Below are positions 1-5,734 of a DNA stretch of 8,742 nt, in pieces. This stretch comes from Bacillota bacterium (lineage in GTDB: Bacteria; Bacillota; Clostridia; Lachnospirales; Lachnospiraceae). Each line of letters starts with the position of its first letter. The first letter of the stretch is position 1. The translations under genes and the position numbers were made by a program. A model generated the notes under the pieces. The model was not told the origin of the DNA. It did no database searches and saw nothing but the letters and a program-made list of their open reading frames with translations. The stretch is taken from positions 1-8,742 of the forward strand of contig JAEYQV010000049.1 of the NCBI GenBank assembly GCA_023409835.1, written 5' to 3'.

Positions 1-1
1 G

Positions 2-127
2 ATCAAGGAAGAGAATAAGGCAAAGAATTGTATCGAATGTGGCCAATGCGAGGAGCACTGCCCTCAGAAGATACAGATCCGCGATAACCTGAAGAAGGTA
101 CAAGCGGAGCTGGATGCAGTACTATAA
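2..127 (+). CDS. Aldo/keto reductase with C-terminal 4Fe-4S motif (3' end only)
   Basis: Only the last 41 codons are present; the gene begins before the window. The fragment contains Cys-x2-Cys-x2-Cys-x3-Cys-Pro (C10, C13, C16, C20 of the fragment, reading NCIECGQCEEHCP), followed by a charged helix ending in ELDAVL. This is the usual tail of clostridial aldo/keto reductases that carry a ferredoxin-like domain (Fer4_17 type) after the NADPH-dependent barrel. The family reduces aldehydes or ketones; the substrate cannot be inferred from this tail. The stop TAA is followed after about 45 bp by a strong intrinsic terminator, so this is the last gene of its transcript. Another ferredoxin-containing oxidoreductase tail is possible, but the motif spacing and the basic/charged ending fit the aldo/keto reductase family best. 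Confidence 0.75.
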   Translation: MKEENKAKNCIECGQCEEHCPQKIQIRDNLKKVQAELDAVL

Positions 128-173
128 TTATTTAGAAACGCTTTGTTAGACAATTATATTGGTTAATGATATA

Positions 174-208
174 TTTGAAGGAGGGAAATTACCCTCCTTC
201 AAATTTTT
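174..208 (+). terminator. Intrinsic terminator of the aldo/keto reductase gene
   Basis: A perfect 12-bp stem (174-185 TTTGAAGGAGGG pairing with 192-203) with a 6-nt loop is followed by TTTTT at 204-208. It is oriented for the plus strand. On the minus strand the stem lies about 20 nt after the GNAT stop codon, but the bases after it are mixed AT, so it would end that transcript only weakly. Confidence 0.9.
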
Positions 209-229
209 GCTTGTGAAAAGATAAATGTA

Positions 230-1033
230 TCAATTTCTTGAAACAGAATACAAGCAACCTCGTTCTATGTAGCCAATTCCTTTATAACATTCATTTGAAG
301 CATCATAATCTCCATCCGTATATAAAATTGGCATAAGTCCTTTATCAGCTATCAAACAACTCACTTCATAAACTATTCTCGAAGCATATCCTTTACGTCT
401 CTCGGATGGGTTAGTATATACTAAAGTAACTTTTCCAAATTCGAAACCATAATCTACATAACTCATTGCCACAGCATTTCCTGCGTTACTTTTCCAAAGG
501 TATAGATTACCTGATGCTATACGTGATTTAGTTATATCATCACATTCTTTTTCTGTTATTCTTTTCTCGGAGGTTGCATCGAACACACCTCGTATTAACA
601 TTCTGGTAATTTCAAAGTCTTCCATAGTTGCAACATTCAGCGAACCTTCTACTTGCTTCATTGGAGGAATAGGGTAAGGACAATCATATGTCAGCATATT
701 TGTTGAAACGAACCAATCATTCATTTTATCATGGTTCTTTAGGTATTGAAAGAATTCATACTTCACGTTAAAAAAGAATTTATCTTTCTTATCATAATCC
801 ATGTTAATAATATCGCAAACTTGCTCATAGATTTCATTTGGCGTGTTATCAAGAGTCCATACCCAAACAGGAAAAGGACTACATGAATAGCATATGATAA
901 AATGTTTTTTATCTGTAATGATTTTTTGACAAGGATATGACAAGATACTTACTAATACCGAAAAGGTTAATTTGTCATTTGACAACAGACTTGCTATTTC
1001 GTCTAATGATTGATTTTCATATTTCTCTATCAT
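230..1033 (-). CDS. GNAT family N-acetyltransferase
   Basis: The 267-residue product has a GNAT acetyl-CoA-binding core in its C-terminal half. A beta strand ending LVYTNPSE is followed by the pyrophosphate-binding loop R212-R-K-G-Y-A217 (the R/Q-x-x-G-x-G/A motif), a helix, then SNECYKGIGY at 246-255, the conserved C-terminal segment with its Tyr. The first ~125 residues form a separate, less conserved N-terminal region seen in two-part acetyltransferases of about 270 residues. The acceptor substrate is unknown. ATG is preceded by AGAGGTG (1038-1044), which supports this start. The gene is clearly more AT-rich than the core genes from 1931 onward and lies between a terminator and a decayed transposase, so it is probably acquired. 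It is transcribed alone from the promoter at 1100-1128. Confidence 0.85.
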   Translation of the reverse strand: MIEKYENQSLDEIASLLSNDKLTFSVLVSILSYPCQKIITDKKHFIICYSCSPFPVWVWTLDNTPNEIYEQVCDIINMDYDKKDKFFFNVKYEFFQYLKNHDKMNDWFVSTNMLTYDCPYPIPPMKQVEGSLNVATMEDFEITRMLIRGVFDATSEKRITEKECDDITKSRIASGNLYLWKSNAGNAVAMSYVDYGFEFGKVTLVYTNPSERRKGYASRIVYEVSCLIADKGLMPILYTDGDYDASNECYKGIGYIERGCLYSVSRN

Positions 1034-1099
1034 TTTACACCTCTGTATCGATAAATTTTTATTTTAGATACTGTAGCAACACTAAATTAGTTATGTGCT

Positions 1100-1128
1100 A
1101 TTATACTGCAATTAACATTTGATTTCCA
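1100..1128 (-). promoter_or_regulatory. Candidate sigma-A promoter of the GNAT gene
   Basis: On the minus strand a perfect -10 TATAAT (1100-1105) lies 17 bp from a weak -35 TGGAAA (1123-1128, 4 of 6 consensus bases). The distance to the GNAT ATG gives a leader of about 60 nt. The -35 sits between two copies of an 11-bp direct repeat. Confidence 0.55.
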
Positions 1129-1142
1129 GATAATTAACATTT
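1110..1142. repeat. Two 11-bp direct repeats spaced by 22 bp around the GNAT -35
   Basis: AATTAACATTT occurs at 1110-1120 and again at 1132-1142, exactly 22 bp apart (about two helical turns). One copy lies in the promoter spacer and the other just upstream of the -35. This placement would suit an operator, but both copies are AT-rich and could be chance or the end of the adjacent transposon. Confidence 0.4.
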
Positions 1143-1156
1143 ATCTATTAGATAAA
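1140..1156. repeat. 17-bp palindrome at the end of the transposase remnant
   Basis: TTTATCT-ATT-AGATAAA has perfect 7-bp arms and a 3-bp centre. It overlaps the stop codon of the transposase remnant (1148-1150). It may be a transposon-end structure or a weak hairpin; no T-run follows on either strand. Confidence 0.45.
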
Positions 1157-1449
1157 GATAGGTGCTCTATCTCTTAATTGTTTTTGTCGTACATCAGCTG
1201 GCTCACTAACACTATCTAAAACGAGAGTTCTCATTCTTAATAAATCTGTTTAGTCTTTTCAAGCCATTTAAACCAATAAAGATAATTGGCTAAATATTTA
1301 GTTGCTAGACCTTTAAATCGTCTAATCCATTCCTTTAGGTTACTATGCAGAGAATTTACATGGTTTATATGATAAACTCCATTTCTGTGTCTCCCCGTCT
1401 TTATACGCACATGCTCTAATGAAAAATCCTTTGTCCTCTGTAGGCTCTT
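1148..1449 (-). pseudogene. IS1595-type transposase, C-terminal remnant with frameshifts
   Basis: On the minus strand, 1449-1237 reads ...SLEHVRIKTGRHRNG then YHINHVNSLHSNLKEWI and RRFKGLATKYLANYLYWF, ending in an in-frame TAA. This is the conserved end of the DDE-type transposase domain of IS1595/ISXO2-like elements, including the terminal H-x-N-S-L-H-S-x-L-K signature. The reading continues in another frame (1246-1148: DLLRMRTLVLDSV, then SEPADVRQKQLRDRAPIFI, TAA), so a small insertion or deletion near 1246 has broken the gene. Upstream of 1449 the frame is closed by TAA codons; a fragment VLLT in a different frame suggests a second shift. The N-terminal zinc-ribbon part and most of the catalytic domain are missing, probably replaced or deleted at the boundary with the foldback element that starts near 1512. 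It is not functional. Confidence 0.8.
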
Positions 1450-1627
1450 TTAAGGTTAATAGAACTTATTCATCCCAGCACACACATTCTAAAACAATAG
1501 TATATTAATAATATTTTATCCCGGCTTCCGCGGGATTGTGGGTCTGGGAGCTTCGGGAAACATAGTCACAATCGTAATTGTACTTAGCATAACAAGGATA
1601 GGAATATAAATGAGAATAGCGGAAGGG

Positions 1628-1651
1628 AAATCCGCCATGGAGGGCGGATTT
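1628..1651. repeat. Apical hairpin 1 of the foldback element
   Basis: A perfect 9-bp stem (AAATCCGCC at 1628-1636 with GGCGGATTT at 1643-1651) closes a 6-nt loop ATGGAG. It lies in the centre of the foldback element, next to a second hairpin with a near-identical loop. No T-run follows, so it is not a terminator. Confidence 0.75.
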
Positions 1652-1652
1652 A

Positions 1653-1683
1653 GGTGCAATGGACATGGAAGTCCATTTGCACC
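1653..1683. repeat. Apical hairpin 2 of the foldback element
   Basis: A 12-bp stem (GGTGCAATGGAC at 1653-1664 with 1671-1683, one bulged T) closes a 6-nt loop ATGGAA. It starts one base after the first hairpin. The loops ATGGAG and ATGGAA differ by one base while the stems differ completely. Confidence 0.75.
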
Positions 1684-1778
1684 AACCTGTAACAAACCGC
1701 AACATACAACCCATTTATATAACTATCCTTGTTCTGCTCTAGTACAATCGATTGTGTAAACTGATTTCCCGAAGCCCC

Positions 1779-1925
1779 TGACCCATGATTCCGGGAAGCC
1801 GTACATAATAATATCCGTTAATGCCATATAGAACATCCTGACCCATGATCCCCGGAAGTCGTGCATAATTATATCCGTTAATGCCATATAGAACATCCTG
1901 ACCCATGATCCCCCGGAAGCCGTGC
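1779..1925. repeat. 60-bp tandem repeat, about 2.4 copies
   Basis: The unit begins TGACCCATGAT, passes GGAAGCCGTGCATAAT and ends GCCATATAGAACATCC. Copies start with ACCCATGAT at 1781, 1841 and 1901, a period of exactly 60 bp. Copies 1 and 2 differ at 5 of 60 positions, all in the first half; the second half is identical. Copy 3 stops at about 1925, six bases before the trmL stop codon. The first part of copy 1 belongs to the right arm of the foldback element, so the array seems to have expanded outward from that arm. The repeat length keeps a frame open on the minus strand, giving a spurious repetitive ORF. Confidence 0.9.
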
Positions 1926-1930
1926 AGGGT

Positions 1931-2428
1931 TTATGCCTCATCCCAGCTATGATGATGGAGCCTTCCCTCCAGCCTCATACCCTCGAAATTATTCTGTCTG
2001 AGGGCTTCATAGAGAATGATAGCAACGGAATTCCCCAGATTCAAGGATCGGATATCCCCAACCATCGGAATCCGGATCGTATTCTCCTTATTCGCAAGCA
2101 GCAGCTCCTCCGGAATTCCGGCACTCTCCTTGCCGAACATAATAAAGCAGTCCGGCTCATAATCCACATGGGTATAAGCGTTCTGGGCTTTGGTCGTAGC
2201 CATATAGATCTTTGCCCCGGGGTTCTTATTCAGGAAATCCTCATAATTATCATAAACCGTCAGATCCAGGTCCTTCCAGTAGTCAAGACCGGCTCTGCGG
2301 ATCTCCTTCTCGCTCAGACGGAAGCCCATGGGCTCAATCAGATGAAGCCTCGTTCCGGTTGCCACACAGGTTCTTCCGATATTACCGGTATTGGCGGGAA
2401 TTTCGGGTTCTAAGAGTACAATATTCAT
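1931..2428 (-). CDS. trmL: tRNA (cytidine(34)-2'-O)-methyltransferase TrmL
   Basis: SPOUT-class methyltransferase that 2'-O-methylates the wobble base of certain tRNA-Leu species using S-adenosylmethionine. The product of 165 residues matches the family length (about 155-160). Knotted-fold motifs are visible: NTGNIGRT at 13-20, FGKESAG at 98-104, and RSLNLGNSVAIILYE at 127-141, the cofactor-binding knot. The ending GRLHHHSWDEA is typical. I chose the ATG at 2428 because MNIVLLEPEIPANTGN is the family N-terminus; the open frame extends to 2503 but overlaps cheX and lacks a ribosome site. AAAGG lies about 12 nt upstream of the chosen start, a rather long spacing. A terminator separates it from cheX, so it needs read-through or its own promoter; a weak TTGTAA/TATGAA pair with 16-bp spacing lies at about 2455-2482. 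Confidence 0.92.
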   Translation of the reverse strand: MNIVLLEPEIPANTGNIGRTCVATGTRLHLIEPMGFRLSEKEIRRAGLDYWKDLDLTVYDNYEDFLNKNPGAKIYMATTKAQNAYTHVDYEPDCFIMFGKESAGIPEELLLANKENTIRIPMVGDIRSLNLGNSVAIILYEALRQNNFEGMRLEGRLHHHSWDEA

Positions 2429-2485
2429 TGGAAGATCAATCCTTTCAACAGTGTTCATAATCATTGGGAATACGGTTACAAAGAA

Positions 2486-2508
2486 AAAAGGTGAGTTAAT
2501 CACCTTTT
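2486..2508 (-). terminator. Intrinsic terminator spanning the cheX stop codon
   Basis: On the minus strand, AAAAGGTGA (2508-2500), loop TTAAC and TCACCTTTT (2494-2486) form a 9-bp stem followed by TTCTTT. The cheX stop codon TAA (2496-2498) lies inside the loop. The stem has four G:C pairs, so termination may be partial. Confidence 0.7.
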
Positions 2509-2966
2509 ATAGAAATATGTATCTCAATCACCTTATTATCGTCGTATGCCAGGGGAACACAAATATTTCTGGCATAATTATTCGTAAATGACATCGTACC
2601 GCTTCCGACAGTCGGAGGCGTTATATCTATATTAATTCCTTTGGTTGAGAATATCGTTGCTGTATTACCAAGAATCATGTTTCCAAGTTCACTGATTGCG
2701 CTTCGTGCAAATTCATCTAATTCAGTGACAGGCATCATGATCATCTTGGATGCAATATCGCATGCAATCCTATGCTCAAATGAAATCATTACCTGACCCT
2801 TCATCTCACCTGTAAAGCCAATCAAAATAACTAGTGTATTATCTAAAAATACCGGATCCTTAATATATGGTTTTCCCATCTTAGCATCAACAAAACACAT
2901 CTCCTTTAATATTTTTGTTGAAGCCATCAGAAACGGGTTAATGTGATCTACATTCAACGTGACCAT
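2496..2966 (-). CDS. cheX: Chemotaxis phosphatase CheX
   Basis: The 156-residue cytoplasmic protein matches the CheX/CheC family. CheX removes phosphate from CheY-P to end the chemotactic signal. The catalytic helix reads SAISELGNMILGNT, with the paired E93 and N96 (E-x-x-N) that position the attacking water in this family. There is one such motif, as in CheX; CheC usually has two. The length agrees with CheX. The start is well supported by a perfect AGGAGG (2975-2980) 8 nt before ATG. It sits 64 bp after the aminotransferase stop, with TATAAT at 3010-3015 as a possible -10 but no good -35, so it may be co-transcribed or have its own weak promoter. Its 3' end is built into a terminator. No other chemotaxis gene is in the window. 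Confidence 0.88.
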   Translation of the reverse strand: MVTLNVDHINPFLMASTKILKEMCFVDAKMGKPYIKDPVFLDNTLVILIGFTGEMKGQVMISFEHRIACDIASKMIMMPVTELDEFARSAISELGNMILGNTATIFSTKGINIDITPPTVGSGTMSFTNNYARNICVPLAYDDNKVIEIHISIKGD

Positions 2967-3030
2967 TTATGTTACCTCCTATGTATCCTGCTGTCATTTT
3001 ATCACAGGTATTATATGCATTTCAACTAAT

Positions 3031-4200
3031 TTAGCTGTCCTGCCTGCATTTTGCTACAAATCTCTCGATCCTTTCCAATGCGATCTTGAGATTTTCTATT
3101 GAATATGCATATGAGATCCTGAGATAGCCTTCCCCACAGGAGCCGAAGGCAGTTCCCGGAACTACTGCAACCTTCTCTTCTCTTAGAAGTCTGGTGGCGA
3201 ATTCGTCCGATGTCATTCCCAAGCTCTTAATGCACGGAAATACATAGAAGGCTCCAAAGGGCTCAAAACACTCCAGTCCCATGCTTCGAAACGCATGAAT
3301 CAGATATCTCCTGCGTTTGTCATAAGCATCCTTCATCATCTCCACGTCCGGATCACCATGCTTCAGAGCTTCGATACCGGCATATTGGCTGGTCGTCGGA
3401 GCACACATAATGGCAAACTGATGAATCTTCACCATCTGTTCAATAATAAGTGCCGGTCCGCATGCATATCCAAGCCTCCAGCCGGTCATGGCATAGGACT
3501 TGGAAAAGCCGTTAATCACGATGGTTCGTTCCTTCATTCCCGGAAAGGACGCGATGGATACATGCTTCCTTCCATAGGTTAGCTCAGAATAAATCTCATC
3601 TGAAATGACAAACAAGTCTTTATCTATAATAACATCCACAATATCCTTCAGATCATCATAATCCATAATAGCTCCGGTAGGGTTATTGGGGAATGCCAGT
3701 ATCAACATCTTGGTTTTATCGGTAATGGCTTCTAACAGCTGCTTTCTGGTCAGCTTAAAGTCATTCTCACCCTTTAGCTCAATGATTACCGGTTTCCCTC
3801 CGGCAAGAATTGTGCAGGGATGGTAGGATACATAGCAGGGCTGCGGAATCAGGACTTCATCTCCGGGCTCCAGCATGGCACGCAGAGCAATATCAATCGC
3901 CTCACTTCCACCGACCGTTACTATGGTTTCCTTCTCATAATTATATTCCAGTTCAAATCTACGCTTTAGATAGTTGCAAATCTCCTGTTTTAATTCCTTC
4001 AAACCTGCATTGGAGGTATAGAAGGTTTTACCCTTCTCCAGGGAGTAGATACCCTCTTCTCTGATATGCCAGGGCGTATCAAAATCAGGCTCACCAACCC
4101 CAAGAGAGATTGCGTCCTTCATTTCACTGACGATATCAAAAAACTTTCGGATGCCGGAGGGTTGTATCTCAATGACTTGCTTTGATAATGGGTTTCTCAA
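3031..4200 (-). CDS. PLP-dependent class I/II aminotransferase (AlaT/YugH-like)
   Basis: Fold-type I aminotransferase of 389 residues, the normal length. Visible landmarks are VTVGGSEAID (95-104, phosphate-binding region), NNPTG (172-176), D201-E-I-Y204 (cofactor ring contacts), SKSYAMTGWR with the Schiff-base lysine K234 and R242, and R361 in YLRISYA, which binds the substrate carboxylate. All key residues are present, so it should be active. Start: TTG at 4198-4200, since MRNPLSKQVIEIQPSGIRKF is the family N-terminus and no ATG is available upstream. The TTG overlaps the TGA of the Lrp gene (TTGA), implying translational coupling; the nearest purine-rich site (AAAGGA) is about 13 nt away. 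The same regulator-aminotransferase pair occurs as yugG-yugH (alaR-alaT) in Bacillus subtilis, suggesting alanine:2-oxoglutarate transamination. Aspartate specificity cannot be excluded. Confidence 0.9.
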   Translation of the reverse strand: MRNPLSKQVIEIQPSGIRKFFDIVSEMKDAISLGVGEPDFDTPWHIREEGIYSLEKGKTFYTSNAGLKELKQEICNYLKRRFELEYNYEKETIVTVGGSEAIDIALRAMLEPGDEVLIPQPCYVSYHPCTILAGGKPVIIELKGENDFKLTRKQLLEAITDKTKMLILAFPNNPTGAIMDYDDLKDIVDVIIDKDLFVISDEIYSELTYGRKHVSIASFPGMKERTIVINGFSKSYAMTGWRLGYACGPALIIEQMVKIHQFAIMCAPTTSQYAGIEALKHGDPDVEMMKDAYDKRRRYLIHAFRSMGLECFEPFGAFYVFPCIKSLGMTSDEFATRLLREEKVAVVPGTAFGSCGEGYLRISYAYSIENLKIALERIERFVAKCRQDS

Positions 4201-4679
4201 GGTGTAATCAGCATCCTTTCATCTTGTTTGGTTTGAACCAGGGGAAGACCGTGCTCTTTATATTTCTTCAATACAAAATGAGTGGCGGTACTTAATATAG
4301 CCTCCATAGGTGCCAGCTTCTCAGAAACAAAAGCGGCAACTTCTCTCATCGTTTTACCCTCAATGATAACGGTAAGATCAAAACCACCTGACATCAGATA
4401 CACCGACTGTACCTCATCAAACTGATAGATTCGTTCTGCTATCTTATCGAAGCCCAAACCTCTCTGAGGTGTAACCTTAACCTCTATTAATGCAGTTACC
4501 CTCTCACAGTGGACCTTATCCCAATTAATCAGTGTCGGATATCCACAGATTACAGTCTCTGCTTCCATCTGCTTAATAATTGCTGTTACCTCTTCCTCGG
4601 TAGAGCCTAACATAATTGCCAAATCGGCAGCAGTAAGCTTACTGTTCTTATCAATTGCGGTCAGAATTTGTTCTCTCAT
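4197..4679 (-). CDS. Lrp/AsnC-family transcriptional regulator (AlaR/YugG-like)
   Basis: The 160-residue protein has an N-terminal winged helix-turn-helix (about residues 1-50, MREQILTAIDKNSKLTAADL) and a C-terminal ligand-binding RAM domain (about 65-135) with VYLMSGGFDLTVIIEG and STATHFVLKKY. Proteins of this family bind an amino acid and control genes of amino-acid metabolism. It overlaps the following aminotransferase by 3 nt and so probably senses that enzyme's substrate or product and controls the operon. I chose the ATG at 4679 because MREQIL begins most relatives; AAAGG lies 12 nt upstream. An in-frame TTG at 4712, giving 11 more residues and preceded by AAGG at a better spacing, is a real alternative. 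The 15-48 bp gap to the preceding gene indicates co-transcription. Confidence 0.88.
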   Translation of the reverse strand: MREQILTAIDKNSKLTAADLAIMLGSTEEEVTAIIKQMEAETVICGYPTLINWDKVHCERVTALIEVKVTPQRGLGFDKIAERIYQFDEVQSVYLMSGGFDLTVIIEGKTMREVAAFVSEKLAPMEAILSTATHFVLKKYKEHGLPLVQTKQDERMLITP

Positions 4680-4727
4680 ACTAATACCATGCCTTTCTTC
4701 AAAGTTTGCCAACTTTGGGCCTTAGTC

Positions 4728-5711
4728 CTATAATACTTTATATAACTCATCCGCTTTCGGTGGCTCAAGAAAGCGCCGTTCTTCTTCATTTATGATAACA
4801 CGGTCATTTCCTTCCTTTATGTATCCGATCACTGCGGCCGGAATCCCTGCGGCCTTCAAATAATCCACCAGCTGATTTGCATGATCTGTTACAATCAGCA
4901 TACAGCCGCTGGATATCAGCATATAGGGATTAAGGTCATAAAACTCACAGATTTCTACCGTTTCCTGTTTTAGTAGGATCTTCTTCAGATCCACTTCCAG
5001 GCCAACCTTCGAGGCTGCTCCGATTTCCCACAAAGCACCGAATATTCCGCCTTCCGTGACATCATGCATCGATGTCACGCCAACCGTTCGTGCCACCATA
5101 GCCTCCGGAACCACCGAGATGTGCTCCAGCAGCTTTTTCGCACCTTCGATAAAACCTGCGGAGTACTTCGACAGAAGCTCCTGCTCTTTTGCCGCAGCAA
5201 TAATAGCGGTCCCCTCCAGGCCTGCCCATTTTGTCATAACAATCTCCTGACCGGGCTTTGCTCCTGCAGTTTTGATCATTTCTGATCGCTTCATTTTGCC
5301 GATCCCGGTTACCGTTACAATGGGTTGGTTTACCGCCTTCGTAACCTCCGTATGTCCTCCGAGGATTTCGATATTAAGCTGTTTACATACAGCCTCGATG
5401 TCCTTCATCATTTCTCTTAAGTTAGGTTCATCGGTCCCTTCCGGAAGAAGTATGGATAGCATCAGGCCGATTACCTCCGCTCCGTTGGAGGCTATGTCAT
5501 TTGCCGTAACATGAACCGCAAACGTACCAATATCCTGAATTGCTCCCGTGATAGGATCTGCAGAGACCACAAGTACTTCGTCCTCCCCGATGGAAAGAAC
5601 GCTGCAGTCCTCTCCAATCGCAGGACCAACCAGCACTTCCTCTCTGCGATGCTTTATTTGGTTTAGAACAGACCTTTTCAGGACTGTCTCAGGTATTTTC
5701 CCTAAGTTCAT
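4728..5711 (-). CDS. AIR synthase (PurM/HypE-superfamily) protein, not a canonical HypE
   Basis: The 327 residues contain the two-domain PurM fold: an N-terminal AIRS domain (about 30-140) with GPAIGEDCSVL (29-39), VVSADPITGA and HVTANDIASNGAEV (67-80), then an AIRS_C domain (about 153-305) with MTKWAGLEGTAI, MHDVTEGGIFGALWEIG (215-231) and NPYMLISSGCMLI. Superfamily members bind ATP and form acyl-phosphate or similar intermediates (PurM, PurL, SelD, ThiL, HypE). It most resembles HypE in layout, but the C-terminal Pro-Arg-Ile-Cys needed for hydrogenase maturation is absent (the end is DELYKVL) and no hyp genes are near. It has the form of the stand-alone 'AIR synthase-related' proteins common in Clostridia, whose reaction is unknown. 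ATG is preceded by GGAG at 7 nt. It lies 23 bp after the VanW gene and just before the Lrp gene. Confidence 0.82.
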   Translation of the reverse strand: MNLGKIPETVLKRSVLNQIKHRREEVLVGPAIGEDCSVLSIGEDEVLVVSADPITGAIQDIGTFAVHVTANDIASNGAEVIGLMLSILLPEGTDEPNLREMMKDIEAVCKQLNIEILGGHTEVTKAVNQPIVTVTGIGKMKRSEMIKTAGAKPGQEIVMTKWAGLEGTAIIAAAKEQELLSKYSAGFIEGAKKLLEHISVVPEAMVARTVGVTSMHDVTEGGIFGALWEIGAASKVGLEVDLKKILLKQETVEICEFYDLNPYMLISSGCMLIVTDHANQLVDYLKAAGIPAAVIGYIKEGNDRVIINEEERRFLEPPKADELYKVL

Positions 5712-5734
5712 TTTCTATCTCCAAACTTTATGTG

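Larger units (their letters stand above)
1512..1813. mobile_element. Foldback (MITE-like) element with about 100-bp imperfect inverted arms
   Basis: The left arm (1512-1612), read as its reverse complement, aligns with the right arm (1712-1813) over about 100 bp at roughly 75-80% identity by eye. Paired blocks are 1604-1612 with 1712-1720 (CATTTATAT), 1591-1601 with 1723-1733 (CTATCCTTGTT), 1577-1584 with 1741-1748 (AGTACAAT), 1567-1574 with 1749-1756 (CGATTGTG), 1551-1560 with 1765-1774 (TTTCCCGAAG) and 1522-1529 with 1794-1801 (GGAAGCCG). The 99-bp centre carries two further hairpins. No convincing protein is encoded; short ORFs here are by-products. The structure fits a non-autonomous, structured mobile repeat. 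It directly adjoins a truncated transposase on one side and a tandem repeat built from its right tip on the other. Family assignment is unknown; it may alternatively be a structured RNA gene. Confidence 0.65.

Noticed and set aside
1441..1510. Longer transposase reading frame upstream of 1449
   Set aside because: Several TAA/TAG stops close the frame and only a four-residue match in another frame remains, so I did not extend the remnant.
1505..1714. Minus-strand ORF of 69 codons across the foldback element
   Set aside because: It covers the left arm and both hairpins, its sequence is dictated by the inverted repeats, and no ribosome site or protein domain is seen.
1779..1925. CRISPR array
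   Set aside because: The copies are contiguous 60-bp tandem units with no unique spacers, and no cas genes are present.
1723..1941. Minus-strand ORF of 72 codons with a 20-residue repeat
   Set aside because: The repeat comes from the 60-bp tandem array, whose length is divisible by three; it also overlaps the end of trmL and lacks a ribosome site.
1922..2460. Plus-strand ORFs of 163 and 82 codons opposite trmL
   Set aside because: They are shadows of the well-supported trmL gene and show no domain or ribosome site.
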